This document shows, in pieces, positions 52,342-59,862 of a DNA stretch of 64,000 bases. The stretch lies in NCBI RefSeq assembly GCF_027563345.1, contig NZ_JAMKBK010000009.1, one strand, 5' to 3'. This DNA is from Psychrobacillus psychrodurans (lineage in GTDB: Bacteria; Bacillota; Bacilli; Bacillales_A; Planococcaceae). The notes beneath the pieces are model-generated. The model ran no database searches. It worked only from the letters and a program-made list of their open reading frames with translations, and was not told the origin of the DNA. Made by a program: the position numbers and the translations under genes. Positions within the stretch are counted from its first letter, which is position 1, and every line of letters begins with the position of its first letter.

Positions 52342-53403
52342 ATGAAAAGTAAATTCATTGCCGTTTATCTGTTAGGCGTAATTATGTTTCTTTTTGCCTG
52401 TACGGACTCATCTGCACCTAAAACTCCTAGACCAGAAGATAGTCCGATTGTCAAAAATGACGCCCCTGTTCGGATTGGATTTTCCATGGATACATTGCTA
52501 GAGGAACGTTGGTTGAAAGACCGTGAGTTGTTTAAAGAAGCTATAGAAAACCTCGGAGCAGAAGTTGAAATAGTTGCTGCAAACGGAGATGATGCGTTAC
52601 AGATTTCACAAGCAGAGACACTCATTCAAAGCGGCATTGACCTATTAGTAATTGTTCCTCATAATGCGGCTGCTACAGCGGCAATTGTTCATAAAGCTCA
52701 TCTTGCAGGTATTCAAGTCATTGCCTATGATCGTCTTGTCAAAAACGCAGAGCTTGATATGTACATATCCTTTGATAATGAACAAGTTGGCAAAATGCAG
52801 GCAGAGGCTATGACAGCGCTTGTTCCAAAGGGAAACTATGTCTTTATAGGAGGAGCTATCACAGACAACAATGCTCACCTCTTAAAAGATGGCGTATTCA
52901 AGGTGTTACAACCGTATATTGAGCGTGGAGATATCCATGTTGTCTATGATCAGTGGACGAAGGATTGGACTCCTGCAAATGCACAAGCTAATATGGAACA
53001 GGCTATTCGTACTACGAATGGTCAGATTGACGCAGTAATTGCTGCAAATGATGCCACAGCAGGTGGTGCGATTCAGGCACTCGAGGACCATGGCTTAGCT
53101 AGTAAAATACCAGTAGCTGGCCAAGACGCAGATTTAGCAGGTGTTCAACGGATTGTAATTGGAACACAAACAATGACTGTTTATAAGCCTATTCAAATCC
53201 TAACTCAGAAAGTAGCAGAAATAGCAGTGGCCATGGCAAAGGGAGAACCCGTAACCGCCAGCCAACAAGTAAATAACGGCAAGAAGGAAGTGCCGTCAGT
53301 TTTGCTAGCACCAATTGCAGTAAATATAGACAATCTCGAAAGCACTGTTATTGAGGATGGCTTTCATACAGCAGAAGATGTTTATGAAAGAAGTGAGGAA
53401 TAA
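52342..53403 (+). CDS. xylF: xylose-type sugar-binding lipoprotein (XylF-like)
   Basis: 353 residues, lipobox FLFAC (C20), proline-rich spacer, then a XylF-like fold: VRIGFSMDTLLEERWLKDRELF, VIVPHNAAATAAIVHKA, QVIAYDRLV, FIGGAITDNNAHLLKDG, PVAGQDADLAG. Last gene of the sensor operon, 12 bases after the regulator. It could feed MmsA-MmsB as a second receptor, since no other permease is present. The xylose assignment is by family only. Confidence 0.85.
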   Translation: MKSKFIAVYLLGVIMFLFACTDSSAPKTPRPEDSPIVKNDAPVRIGFSMDTLLEERWLKDRELFKEAIENLGAEVEIVAANGDDALQISQAETLIQSGIDLLVIVPHNAAATAAIVHKAHLAGIQVIAYDRLVKNAELDMYISFDNEQVGKMQAEAMTALVPKGNYVFIGGAITDNNAHLLKDGVFKVLQPYIERGDIHVVYDQWTKDWTPANAQANMEQAIRTTNGQIDAVIAANDATAGGAIQALEDHGLASKIPVAGQDADLAGVQRIVIGTQTMTVYKPIQILTQKVAEIAVAMAKGEPVTASQQVNNGKKEVPSVLLAPIAVNIDNLESTVIEDGFHTAEDVYERSEE

Positions 53404-53477
53404 ATTATGGAGAACCGTGTTTCAACAAAAGTGGCGCGGGTTCAACCCATCGTCACGATACCAAGTTCAATTCCCGA

Positions 53478-53506
53478 TTGACTCTCATTTTGAATGATGA
53501 TATAGT
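53478..53506 (+). promoter_or_regulatory. sigma-A promoter of the MutS2-like leader
   Basis: TTGACT, 17 bases, TATAGT. Transcription would begin near 53512, 376 bases before the first ATG of the main gene. A 24-codon frame at 53407-53481 with a GAGGA site overlaps it but is probably fortuitous. Confidence 0.75.
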
Positions 53507-53537
53507 GTAAATATTCTAATAAAAGGTGTGGTGGAGT

Positions 53538-53561
53538 ATGTCTGAAGTAGGTATGAGCTAA
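53538..53561 (+). CDS. leader peptide uORF (MSEVGMS)
   Basis: Seven codons and TAA. AAGGTG lies 9 bases before the ATG, close to the predicted 5' end. Codons 4-6 fall in the 5' arm of the outer stem, so a stalled ribosome would open that stem. Real translation is inference. Confidence 0.4.
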   Translation: MSEVGMS

Positions 53562-53710
53562 TTTACATTAGTTTAATAAGGTGTGTAAAACCTGGTTATA
53601 AACCAGCTTGTTTAGTACGCCTTGTTCTACATTGTATTTCAATGTAGATACCTACCTGAAGACTGCTTCCGCATTCCTTATTCGTTTAACATATTGGTAT
53701 GTTAAGGCGA

Positions 53711-53748
53711 AGAGTGTAGTGGGATTTGTCCCGCTGCGCTCTTTTTTT
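53711..53748 (+). terminator. first terminator in the MutS2-like leader
   Basis: AGAGTGTAGTGGGA and TCCCGCTGCGCTCT pair around TTTG, followed by seven T. Confidence 0.88.
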
Positions 53749-53797
53749 ACCTCTTTTTATAAACGATTTGTATGTCATGTATTTATATACGTGGCAG

Positions 53798-53864
53798 ATG
53801 CCCGCAGGAGCTTTCTATCCATTTTTAAAATGGAGTGGTAGGAGACTTCTTTGCGGGCATTTTT
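53798..53864 (+). terminator. second terminator in the MutS2-like leader
   Basis: ATGCCCGCA/TGCGGGCAT with inner GGAG/CTTC, CTA/TAG and CCATTTT/AAAATGG pairs, then TTTTT. It ends only 11 bases before the AGGAGG site of the main gene, leaving no room for another promoter. Confidence 0.85.
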
Positions 53865-53887
53865 AAATTATTTTAGGAGGTAAGAAA

Positions 53888-53932
53888 ATGAATAAGATGA
53901 CATATGAAAAATTACAATATAACGAACTTTAA
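53888..53932 (+). pseudogene. N-terminal segment of the MutS2-like gene, ended by in-frame TAA
   Basis: An ATG with a strong AGGAGG begins MNKMTYEKLQYNEL and stops at TAA 53930-53932. The same frame goes on as EMVKSYCVSSLGKELL, together the normal start of MutS2 proteins (Leu-x-Tyr-x-x-Leu, then SSLGKEL). One base change (AAA to TAA) would explain it. Confidence 0.7.
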
Positions 53933-53935
53933 GAA

Positions 53936-55792
53936 ATGGTGAAATCCTACTGCGTTAGCAGCTTAGGAAAGGAACTATTGGATAATCTATTCCCAAGTCC
54001 AAACATTAAAGTGGTGAAAAATAGACTAAACGAGACAACCGAGGCAAGAAAGTTATTAGATGCAGAAAATCATCTCCCGTTAAAGGGTATCTCCAATATT
54101 AGTCACCTCATGGAGAAACTTGAGAAAGGGATTATTTTAGGACCGTCTGAATTAGTAGCAATATCAGATTTCTTAAGAGGGTGTAGGGTGATTAAGAAAT
54201 TCATGTTAGGAAAAGAATTTTTTGCCCCTATTCTTCACTCTTATGCTTATTCCATGATGGAGTTTGCGACTATTGAGGAAACGATTAATGCTTCTATTAG
54301 AGGGAATATGGTGGATTCTGAAGCGAGTAAAGAGTTAAAGCGTATAAGAAATCAAATAGCAAAAACCGAAGAAAAAATAGAAGAGCGGCTGCATAGATTT
54401 CTCAAAAGCAGCGCAAACAAAGAATATATTCAGGAATTTTTTATCAGTAAAAAAGACGACAGATTTACTATCCCGATTAAAGCGTCCTATAAAAACCAAG
54501 TACAGGGAACGATTATTGAATCATCTTCTAAAGGATCTACAGTATTTATCGAACCAGCAACAATTACTAAATTTAACGGAGAGCTAGCTACTCTTAAATC
54601 AGAAGAATCGATAGAAGAGTATCAAATTTTAGCTACTATTTCTGGAATGATTCAGGAGGAAATTAGACAAATTCATATTAATATTGAATTGATCGCTCAA
54701 TATGACATGATCTTTGCAAAAGCGAAATTTAGTAAGAGTATCGATGGTATTGAACCAAAGTTAAACAATCATGGGTTTATCCATTTAAAAAATAGCAAGC
54801 ATCCACTTTTACCTGGCAATATAGTACCTCTAGACTTTGAAATTGGTAAGGATTATCGGAGTTTGATAATAACTGGACCAAATGCGGGAGGAAAAACGGT
54901 GGTGCTGAAGACAATTGGTATTTTAACTCTTGCTGTTATGTCTGGTTTTCATATTGCTGCTGACGTTGGGACGGAAATAGCAGTGGTCGATAATTTATTC
55001 GTCGATATTGGAGACAATCAAAGTATTGAAAATTCACTAAGTACCTTTTCATCTCATATGAAAAATATTTCAGAAGTTATGCGTGTATCCACGAATAATA
55101 CATTGCTTCTTTTCGATGAGATAGGAAGTGGAACAGAACCAAATGAAGGGGCAGCGCTAGCAATCGCAATCTTGGAGGAGTTTTATCAAATGGGCTGTAT
55201 TACCGTCGCAACGACCCACTATGGAGAGATAAAGCGCTACTCAGAAATCCATAGTGACTTTATGAATGCGGCGATGCTGTTTAATAGTGAAGCATTGGAG
55301 CCAATGTATAAGCTACTCATTGGAAAATCAGGGGAAAGTAATGCGCTATGGATTTCTAAAAAAATGGATATTCAAGAGAAAGTTCTAAAAAAAGCACAAA
55401 GTTATATGGAAAACAAAACATATGATTTAGAACGTGTGAGAGAAAATAAGATTAAAAAACCAACTACTCATAGGGAATCGGAAGTAGAAACATACAATTT
55501 TGAAAAAGGTGACAGAGTTAAATTACTTGAATTTGACGATTTTGGGATCGTGTATGAGAAAAAGGATCAACAGAATAATGTGTCCGTTTTCTATAAAAAT
55601 GAAGTAATAAAGCAAAATGTAAAAAGAATGGTGTTGGAGAGCAAAGCATCCGACTTATACCCCGAAGGATATGACCTATCTACATTATTTGTAAGCTATG
55701 CGGAAAGGAAATTCGCGCATGACATGGAAAGAGGGTCCAAAAAAGCTTTGAGAAAAATAGCTAAAGAAATAAAAAAGCAAAAGAATGAATAA
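53936..55792 (+). CDS. MutS2-like ATPase lacking the Smr domain
   Basis: 618 residues from the restart ATG 4 bases after the TAA. MutS core and clamp helices occupy about 1-290. The ATPase domain has Walker A ITGPNAGGKT (314-321), FSSHMKNIS, Walker B LLLFDEIGSGTEPNEGA (D394, E395) and TTHYGEIK. MutS2 is usually near 780 residues with a C-terminal Smr nuclease; that domain is absent, and the tail is a KOW-like stretch plus a lysine-rich end. B. subtilis MutS2 acts on collided ribosomes; a related role is inferred. No good ribosome site precedes this ATG, so reinitiation is needed. Confidence 0.8.
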   Translation: MVKSYCVSSLGKELLDNLFPSPNIKVVKNRLNETTEARKLLDAENHLPLKGISNISHLMEKLEKGIILGPSELVAISDFLRGCRVIKKFMLGKEFFAPILHSYAYSMMEFATIEETINASIRGNMVDSEASKELKRIRNQIAKTEEKIEERLHRFLKSSANKEYIQEFFISKKDDRFTIPIKASYKNQVQGTIIESSSKGSTVFIEPATITKFNGELATLKSEESIEEYQILATISGMIQEEIRQIHINIELIAQYDMIFAKAKFSKSIDGIEPKLNNHGFIHLKNSKHPLLPGNIVPLDFEIGKDYRSLIITGPNAGGKTVVLKTIGILTLAVMSGFHIAADVGTEIAVVDNLFVDIGDNQSIENSLSTFSSHMKNISEVMRVSTNNTLLLFDEIGSGTEPNEGAALAIAILEEFYQMGCITVATTHYGEIKRYSEIHSDFMNAAMLFNSEALEPMYKLLIGKSGESNALWISKKMDIQEKVLKKAQSYMENKTYDLERVRENKIKKPTTHRESEVETYNFEKGDRVKLLEFDDFGIVYEKKDQQNNVSVFYKNEVIKQNVKRMVLESKASDLYPEGYDLSTLFVSYAERKFAHDMERGSKKALRKIAKEIKKQKNE

Positions 55793-55882
55793 CAAGAGAG
55801 TAAGTGAACTTGAATATACACTTACACAGAAAGCATAAAACCATCTAGCTAGAGCAAATTATACTCTAGGAGGTGAATATTC

Positions 55883-56059
55883 ATGAGTAAAAATAACAAA
55901 AAGACAATCAATGTAAGAACGCATAATAGTTACGAGCTTTATAAAAATCCCACGAATAATCCTGATGAGGAATTTTCAGAAGAGTTTGTGGAGATTTCAA
56001 AAAATAAGATAACGAATGAAATTAATAAAAACCCATCTAACAAAAGAAAAAATAATTAG
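55883..56059 (+). CDS. small hydrophilic protein (58 aa), unknown
   Basis: A 58-codon frame with an excellent CTAGGAGGTG site 7 bases before ATG and a terminator right after. The product is Asn/Lys/Glu-rich and soluble (MSKNNKKTINVRTHNSYELY). I do not recognise it. It lies 90 bases past the MutS2-like gene and could be co-transcribed. Confidence 0.65.
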   Translation: MSKNNKKTINVRTHNSYELYKNPTNNPDEEFSEEFVEISKNKITNEINKNPSNKRKNN

Positions 56060-56066
56060 TACACGT

Positions 56067-56097
56067 AAGGTGAGTTCAATATGAGCTCACCTTTTTC
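56067..56097 (+). terminator. terminator of the 58-aa gene
   Basis: AAGGTGAG...TCA pairs with TGA...CTCACCTT around ATA, then five T. Confidence 0.87.
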
Positions 56098-56212
56098 TTG
56101 CATCTATTTATCGCCGATTAACAGTAAGTGGTCTTAGAGAATACTAGATTTTACGTATTTTAAAGGTATTTTCTCCCTGCTATAGAAATTATTAAGGAGG
56201 AGGTTGATAGAC

Positions 56213-56920
56213 ATGAATAAAGATAAACCAATTGAGGCAGCCCAAAAATTTATACATAAATATTTTCCAAATTGTAACGGAGCTTTGTTAGCAGGAAGCG
56301 TCGTTCGGGGAGAGGAAACAGATACATCAGACTTAGATATTGTGATTTTTGATGAAACAGTTCCTTCTTCTTATAGAGAATCGCTTATCGAATTCAATTG
56401 GCCAATTGAAGTGTTTGTACATAATACAAGCTCCTATAAGTCGTTTTTTGAGAGTGATCGAGAGCGTGCACGCCCTTCTCTGCCGAGGATGGTGTCGGAG
56501 GGAATTATCTTAAAAGATGATGGAGTAATTGAAATTATAAGAAAAGAAGCAATAGATTTGTTAAAGGAGGGCCCAGAAGAATGGTCCGAAATAACTTTAC
56601 AAATAAAACGGTATTTTCTTACCAATACACTTGATGATTTTATAGGATGCAATAAAAGAGGAGAAGAAATATTCATCGCAAACGCATTAGCAGAACTTGT
56701 AAGTGAATTTGTTTTAAGGAGCAACCGTCATTGGATAGGAACTTCTAAATGGATTGTTCGCTCTTTAAGGGCATATGACGAAGACTATACTATTCAATTT
56801 GTTGAAGCATTTGAGACATACTATACAACAGGTGATAAAGAGAAGGTAATTCACTTAGTTGAGGCAGCAATGGAGCCTTTTGGGGGACGATTGTTAGAAG
56901 GTTTTTCGTTGGGGAAATAA
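56213..56920 (+). CDS. nucleotidyltransferase-domain protein
   Basis: 235 residues. The Pol-beta-type motif GSVVRGEETDTSDLDIVIFD and the third acidic residue in WPIEVFV are visible, so metal-dependent nucleotidyl transfer is plausible. The helical C-terminal half resembles aminoglycoside-type or AbiEii-like transferases only loosely. ATG 56213 after AAGGAGGAGG is preferred over the TTG at 56204. Acceptor unknown. Confidence 0.83.
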   Translation: MNKDKPIEAAQKFIHKYFPNCNGALLAGSVVRGEETDTSDLDIVIFDETVPSSYRESLIEFNWPIEVFVHNTSSYKSFFESDRERARPSLPRMVSEGIILKDDGVIEIIRKEAIDLLKEGPEEWSEITLQIKRYFLTNTLDDFIGCNKRGEEIFIANALAELVSEFVLRSNRHWIGTSKWIVRSLRAYDEDYTIQFVEAFETYYTTGDKEKVIHLVEAAMEPFGGRLLEGFSLGK

Positions 56921-56936
56921 GGAATTTGGAGGCTGT

Positions 56937-57260
56937 ATGAAAACTTTTATTGGTGTAATATCCATACTCTTTGGAGTGCTATTTATAAATGTAACAATTA
57001 ATTCATTTGAAAAAGCAGGAAATATTATGCTAACTCTCTATGGAATAACATTATGTGCACTTGGTGCTATTATACTTAGCAATCGAAAAATAACAAATGG
57101 TAGAATTTATACAAGGGTTATAGGTCTAGGTATTACGATGATTTTATTTGGAATTGCATTCGTATTGAAACCGGGAGATTCGGGAAGTAGTTTTGGAATG
57201 CTCCTAATTGTTTTAGGTTCGCTATTTTCCATAGTAGATTACTTTTGGACTAAAGGATAG
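56937..57260 (+). CDS. hypothetical four-helix membrane protein
   Basis: 107 residues with four hydrophobic segments (about 3-20, 29-48, 60-79 and 86-103) and short loops. Family not recognised. TTTGGAGG precedes the start. It lies 16 bases after the nucleotidyltransferase gene and 3 bases before the Nudix gene, so the three are probably one transcript. Confidence 0.7.
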   Translation: MKTFIGVISILFGVLFINVTINSFEKAGNIMLTLYGITLCALGAIILSNRKITNGRIYTRVIGLGITMILFGIAFVLKPGDSGSSFGMLLIVLGSLFSIVDYFWTKG

Positions 57261-57263
57261 AGA

Positions 57264-57722
57264 GTGGGTGTGAAATTGCTAACTAAAATAGATGCTTTGC
57301 CGACTGATAAAAAAATTGCAGGAGTTCATTGTGTTCCATTTACGGAAAATGGCAATATTCTTATGTCGTGGGATAGAGATGAACAACTTTTGACGACAAT
57401 AGGAGGAAGGTTAGAAGGAAATGAAAGCATTGACCAGGCTTTAGAACGTGAGGCTATGGAAGAAGTGGGAATTATATTAGAAGAAGAGAAAATCCCTTTT
57501 GCTTTATGGTATTGGGATTCTACAGATTCTTATATAATATGGTTTTTAGCGAAAGTTAAAAAGATGGAGCCATATTCCATTGATTTTGAAAAAACGGGCT
57601 ATGTTTCGTTTAATTTTGAAACAGCCTTGCAATTAATAGAGAAGATTGAACCAAACAATCCCAAAAGAATTAACCTCATAAAGTTAGCGGAAGAATCTGC
57701 TAAGAAACATAATTGGCTTTAA
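57264..57722 (+). CDS. NUDIX hydrolase
   Basis: 152 residues with a complete Nudix box, GGRLEGNESIDQALEREAME followed by EVGI, at about 48-71. It would hydrolyse a nucleoside diphosphate linked to another moiety. GTG start at 57264 (or GTG 57270). Substrate unknown. Confidence 0.9.
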   Translation: MGVKLLTKIDALPTDKKIAGVHCVPFTENGNILMSWDRDEQLLTTIGGRLEGNESIDQALEREAMEEVGIILEEEKIPFALWYWDSTDSYIIWFLAKVKKMEPYSIDFEKTGYVSFNFETALQLIEKIEPNNPKRINLIKLAEESAKKHNWL

Positions 57723-57738
57723 AAAAAGGGGTGAGTAC

Positions 57739-58194
57739 TTGCCTAAAATTGTACATAAACTAATCATAAATGCTCCGAAAGAAACTTGTTTTGACTTGGC
57801 AAGGAACGTAGAAGTCCATACAAAAACAACCTCCCACACAAATGAAAAAGCAGTAGGAGGAGTGATGTATGGTTTACTAGAACAAGGTGATACAGTTACC
57901 TGGGAAGCTACACATTTCTGTATTCGACAAAGGCTTACTGCTAAAATAGTATGGATGGAAAAACCAAATCAGTTTAAAGATATTATGATAAAGGGTGCTT
58001 TTCAATCATTCATTCATACACATGATTTTCTAGAGGTACCTGAAGGCACATTAATGGTTGATACATTTGAGTATAAATCTCCTTTAGGTATTTTAGGAGT
58101 TTTGGCAGATAAATTATTTTTAGAAAGATATATGGAAAAATTTATTATTTCCCGTTCGATGGAATTAAAGAAAATAGCGGAAAAAAATAGTTAA
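57739..58194 (+). CDS. SRPBCC family protein
   Basis: 151 residues of START/SRPBCC lipid-binding fold: KIVHKLIINAPKETCFDLAR at the N-terminus, IRQRLTAKIVWMEKPNQF, FIHTHDFLEVPEGTLMVDTF, then a long C-terminal helix. Similar proteins are annotated as cell-division or polyketide-cyclase-like without known ligand. TTG start after AAAGGGGTG. Confidence 0.8.
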   Translation: MPKIVHKLIINAPKETCFDLARNVEVHTKTTSHTNEKAVGGVMYGLLEQGDTVTWEATHFCIRQRLTAKIVWMEKPNQFKDIMIKGAFQSFIHTHDFLEVPEGTLMVDTFEYKSPLGILGVLADKLFLERYMEKFIISRSMELKKIAEKNS

Positions 58195-58262
58195 ATTACC
58201 AAACCTTTTATCCTCGTGCAACGTCTAATAAATAGTTAAAGAACATACATCAGGAGGAGACA

Positions 58263-58895
58263 ATGAAGAATTTACTAGTTTTTTTAATACCAATGGTTTT
58301 AATGATTGGGTGCAATAATGAGGAGACAGAACAGGCTCCAGAAACGGATCAGCTCGGCAGTGAAACGGTAACAGAAAAGTCAAGTGTGGATGAAGAAAAT
58401 AAATTAGAAGAAACTACAATTGTTGAAGAAGATAAAAGCAATGATATAGTGGAGGGAAATAAGGATACGAATGAAAAGCCAGTAGTGAAGGAAAAACCTG
58501 TAACTAAAGAAAAAACAGAAACGGTAAATCTTTCTGGAACAAAAGAGAAATATTTAAAGCAGCTAAATAACATTGAAAATAGTCTAAGTGATTTAAACAA
58601 TCAATACAACAGTGGTACACAAACCGAGATGCACGAAGCGAAGTCTGAAATTCTCAGAAAATGGGATAATGCTCTTAATGAGATTTATGGAGTATTGAAA
58701 AAACAGCTATCTGCAAATGAAATGAGTAGTCTAAAAGAGGAACAGCGAAATTGGATTAAGCAAAGAGATCAAAAGGCAAAAGAGGAGTCTTCTGTTTTTG
58801 AAGGTGGAACGATGGAGGCTACTATATATGTTGCTACACAGGCACAGCTGACGAAAGAACGCTGTTATGAATTAGTACAAAAATATATGAAGTAA
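58263..58895 (+). CDS. LprI/DUF1311-domain lipoprotein
   Basis: 210 residues: lipobox LMIGC (C17), an acidic Glu/Lys/Thr linker to about 90, then a DUF1311 domain with LNNQYNSGTQTEMHEAKSEI and EEQRNWIKQRDQKAKEE. This domain is named after M. tuberculosis LprI, a lysozyme inhibitor. Surface location on the outer leaflet is expected. Strong AGGAGG. Ends in a clear terminator. Confidence 0.82.
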   Translation: MKNLLVFLIPMVLMIGCNNEETEQAPETDQLGSETVTEKSSVDEENKLEETTIVEEDKSNDIVEGNKDTNEKPVVKEKPVTKEKTETVNLSGTKEKYLKQLNNIENSLSDLNNQYNSGTQTEMHEAKSEILRKWDNALNEIYGVLKKQLSANEMSSLKEEQRNWIKQRDQKAKEESSVFEGGTMEATIYVATQAQLTKERCYELVQKYMK

Positions 58896-58901
58896 AAATA
58901 G

Positions 58902-58941
58902 AGTTGAAAATCAGCGGATGTTGGTTTTCAACTTTTTTTTA
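58902..58941 (+). terminator. terminator of the LprI-like gene
   Basis: AGTTGAAAATCA pairs with TTGGTTTTCAACT, followed by a run of T. Confidence 0.88.
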
Positions 58942-58967
58942 AAAAGATAAGAAAGTATAAAAAAAGT

Positions 58968-59108
58968 GTCCCGTGAATACTGGGTTTTCGACACTTTTAA
59001 GAGTGAATAATCCTGCTGATTTACGTTTCAGGTGGAGTACAAAGGCTAAGTGCGCCACGTCGTGTGGCAACGCCTTCGTGAGGAAGCGATGAACCATCAC
59101 CACAAATA
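58968..59108. repeat. interspersed repeat, copy B (composite)
   Basis: The left half (58968-59034) matches 18148-18210 and the right half (59014-59108) matches 43673-43785, showing that both belong to one family. It includes the GCCAC/GTGGC hairpin near 59054-59068. No gene is present. Confidence 0.6.
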
Positions 59109-59136
59109 GTCTAACTTTTATAAAGGGCTCTACCTA

Positions 59137-59265
59137 ATGATAAGAATACTAGCAGTCACTTTGTTAGGGTTACCATTAATATTGACAGCTTGTTCGCGGA
59201 GTCAATTGAGAAAGAAAATGAAAATGAAAATGATTTTCCACCACAATGGCAGGAATAATTGTTGA
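59137..59265 (+). pseudogene. short lipoprotein remnant with probable frameshift
   Basis: 42 codons: MIRILAVTLLGLPLILTACS is a proper lipoprotein signal with lipobox LTAC, then the frame turns basic and stops. A different frame over the same bases reads EKENENENDFPPQWQE then stop, a far more protein-like tail for a lipoprotein. One indel near 59195-59205 would join them. Confidence 0.45.
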
Positions 59266-59308
59266 TTTGTAGAAATAAGGAAATAGTCTGAAATAGAGGT
59301 GATATACT

Positions 59309-59791
59309 TTGTTGATTATTAGAAATATAGAGAAAAATGAACTGGAATTCATGAAGGATATGTTATATGAATCTATTTATATTCCCGAAAACGTTAAGAA
59401 CAAGGTAGAACTATTAAACTCTCCCTCTATAAAAAAGTATTATAAAGACTGGGGAAGAAAAGGGGATACAGCATTAATAGCAATTGATAATAATAACCAA
59501 GCCGTAGGAGCAGTCTGGTATAGATTATTTGATGAATCAAATAAGGGATATGGCTTTGTAGACAATAGAACTCCTGAATTAGGAATAGCAGTAACTAAAG
59601 AAGCTAGAGGGCTAGGAATAGGGACATTACTTATGAAACAGATAATCAAACAGGCTTTAGAGGATGGATATAAAACTCTATCCTTAAGTGTAGACCCTGA
59701 GAACACGAGTGCAGTTTATATCTATAGGCAATTAGGTTTCATAGACTATAATGTATCGGGGACATCCATTACGATGATTTACCGAGGATAA
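59309..59791 (+). CDS. GNAT family N-acetyltransferase
   Basis: 160 residues with the acetyl-CoA loop ARGLGIGTLLMKQIIKQAL and the late NTSAVYIYRQLGF motif. TTG start after AGAGGTG. Substrate unknown. Resembles YhbS/RimI-like stand-alone acetylases. Confidence 0.87.
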   Translation: MLIIRNIEKNELEFMKDMLYESIYIPENVKNKVELLNSPSIKKYYKDWGRKGDTALIAIDNNNQAVGAVWYRLFDESNKGYGFVDNRTPELGIAVTKEARGLGIGTLLMKQIIKQALEDGYKTLSLSVDPENTSAVYIYRQLGFIDYNVSGTSITMIYRG

Positions 59792-59862
59792 TAAAATAAA
59801 TAGTGCAGGTTTGGGGAATAACTAAATTGGAGTAGAAAAATTTTAAAAAAGGTGTGTTGCAT

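Larger units (their letters stand above)
53512..53748 (+). ncRNA. structured attenuator-like leader RNA
   Basis: About 237 nt from the promoter to a T7 terminator. By eye: an outer stem GTAGGTAT (53547-53554) / ATACCTAC (53650-53657), extended by GTCT/AGAC and GGAG/CTTCC; inside it CTAAT/ATTAG, AAGGTGT/ACGCCTT enclosing CTGGTT/AACCAG, and CTACATTG/CAATGTAG. After it TTAACATA/TATGTTAA, then the terminator. A 7-codon uORF starts 26 nt from the 5' end. I recognise no known riboswitch or T-box. The layout is that of translation-attenuated leaders of ribosome-targeting resistance genes. Confidence 0.55.

Noticed and set aside
53407..53481. 24-codon ORF after the XylF-like gene
   Set aside because: It overlaps the -35 of a good promoter and its peptide has no recognisable character.
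53512..53748. 6S RNA, SRP RNA, cobalamin or lysine riboswitch
   Set aside because: None of the characteristic conserved sequences of these RNAs is visible, and the multi-branched layout does not match the long single hairpin of 6S RNA.
53608..53841. 77-codon plus-strand ORF in the MutS2-like leader
   Set aside because: It runs through both terminator hairpins and lacks a ribosome site.
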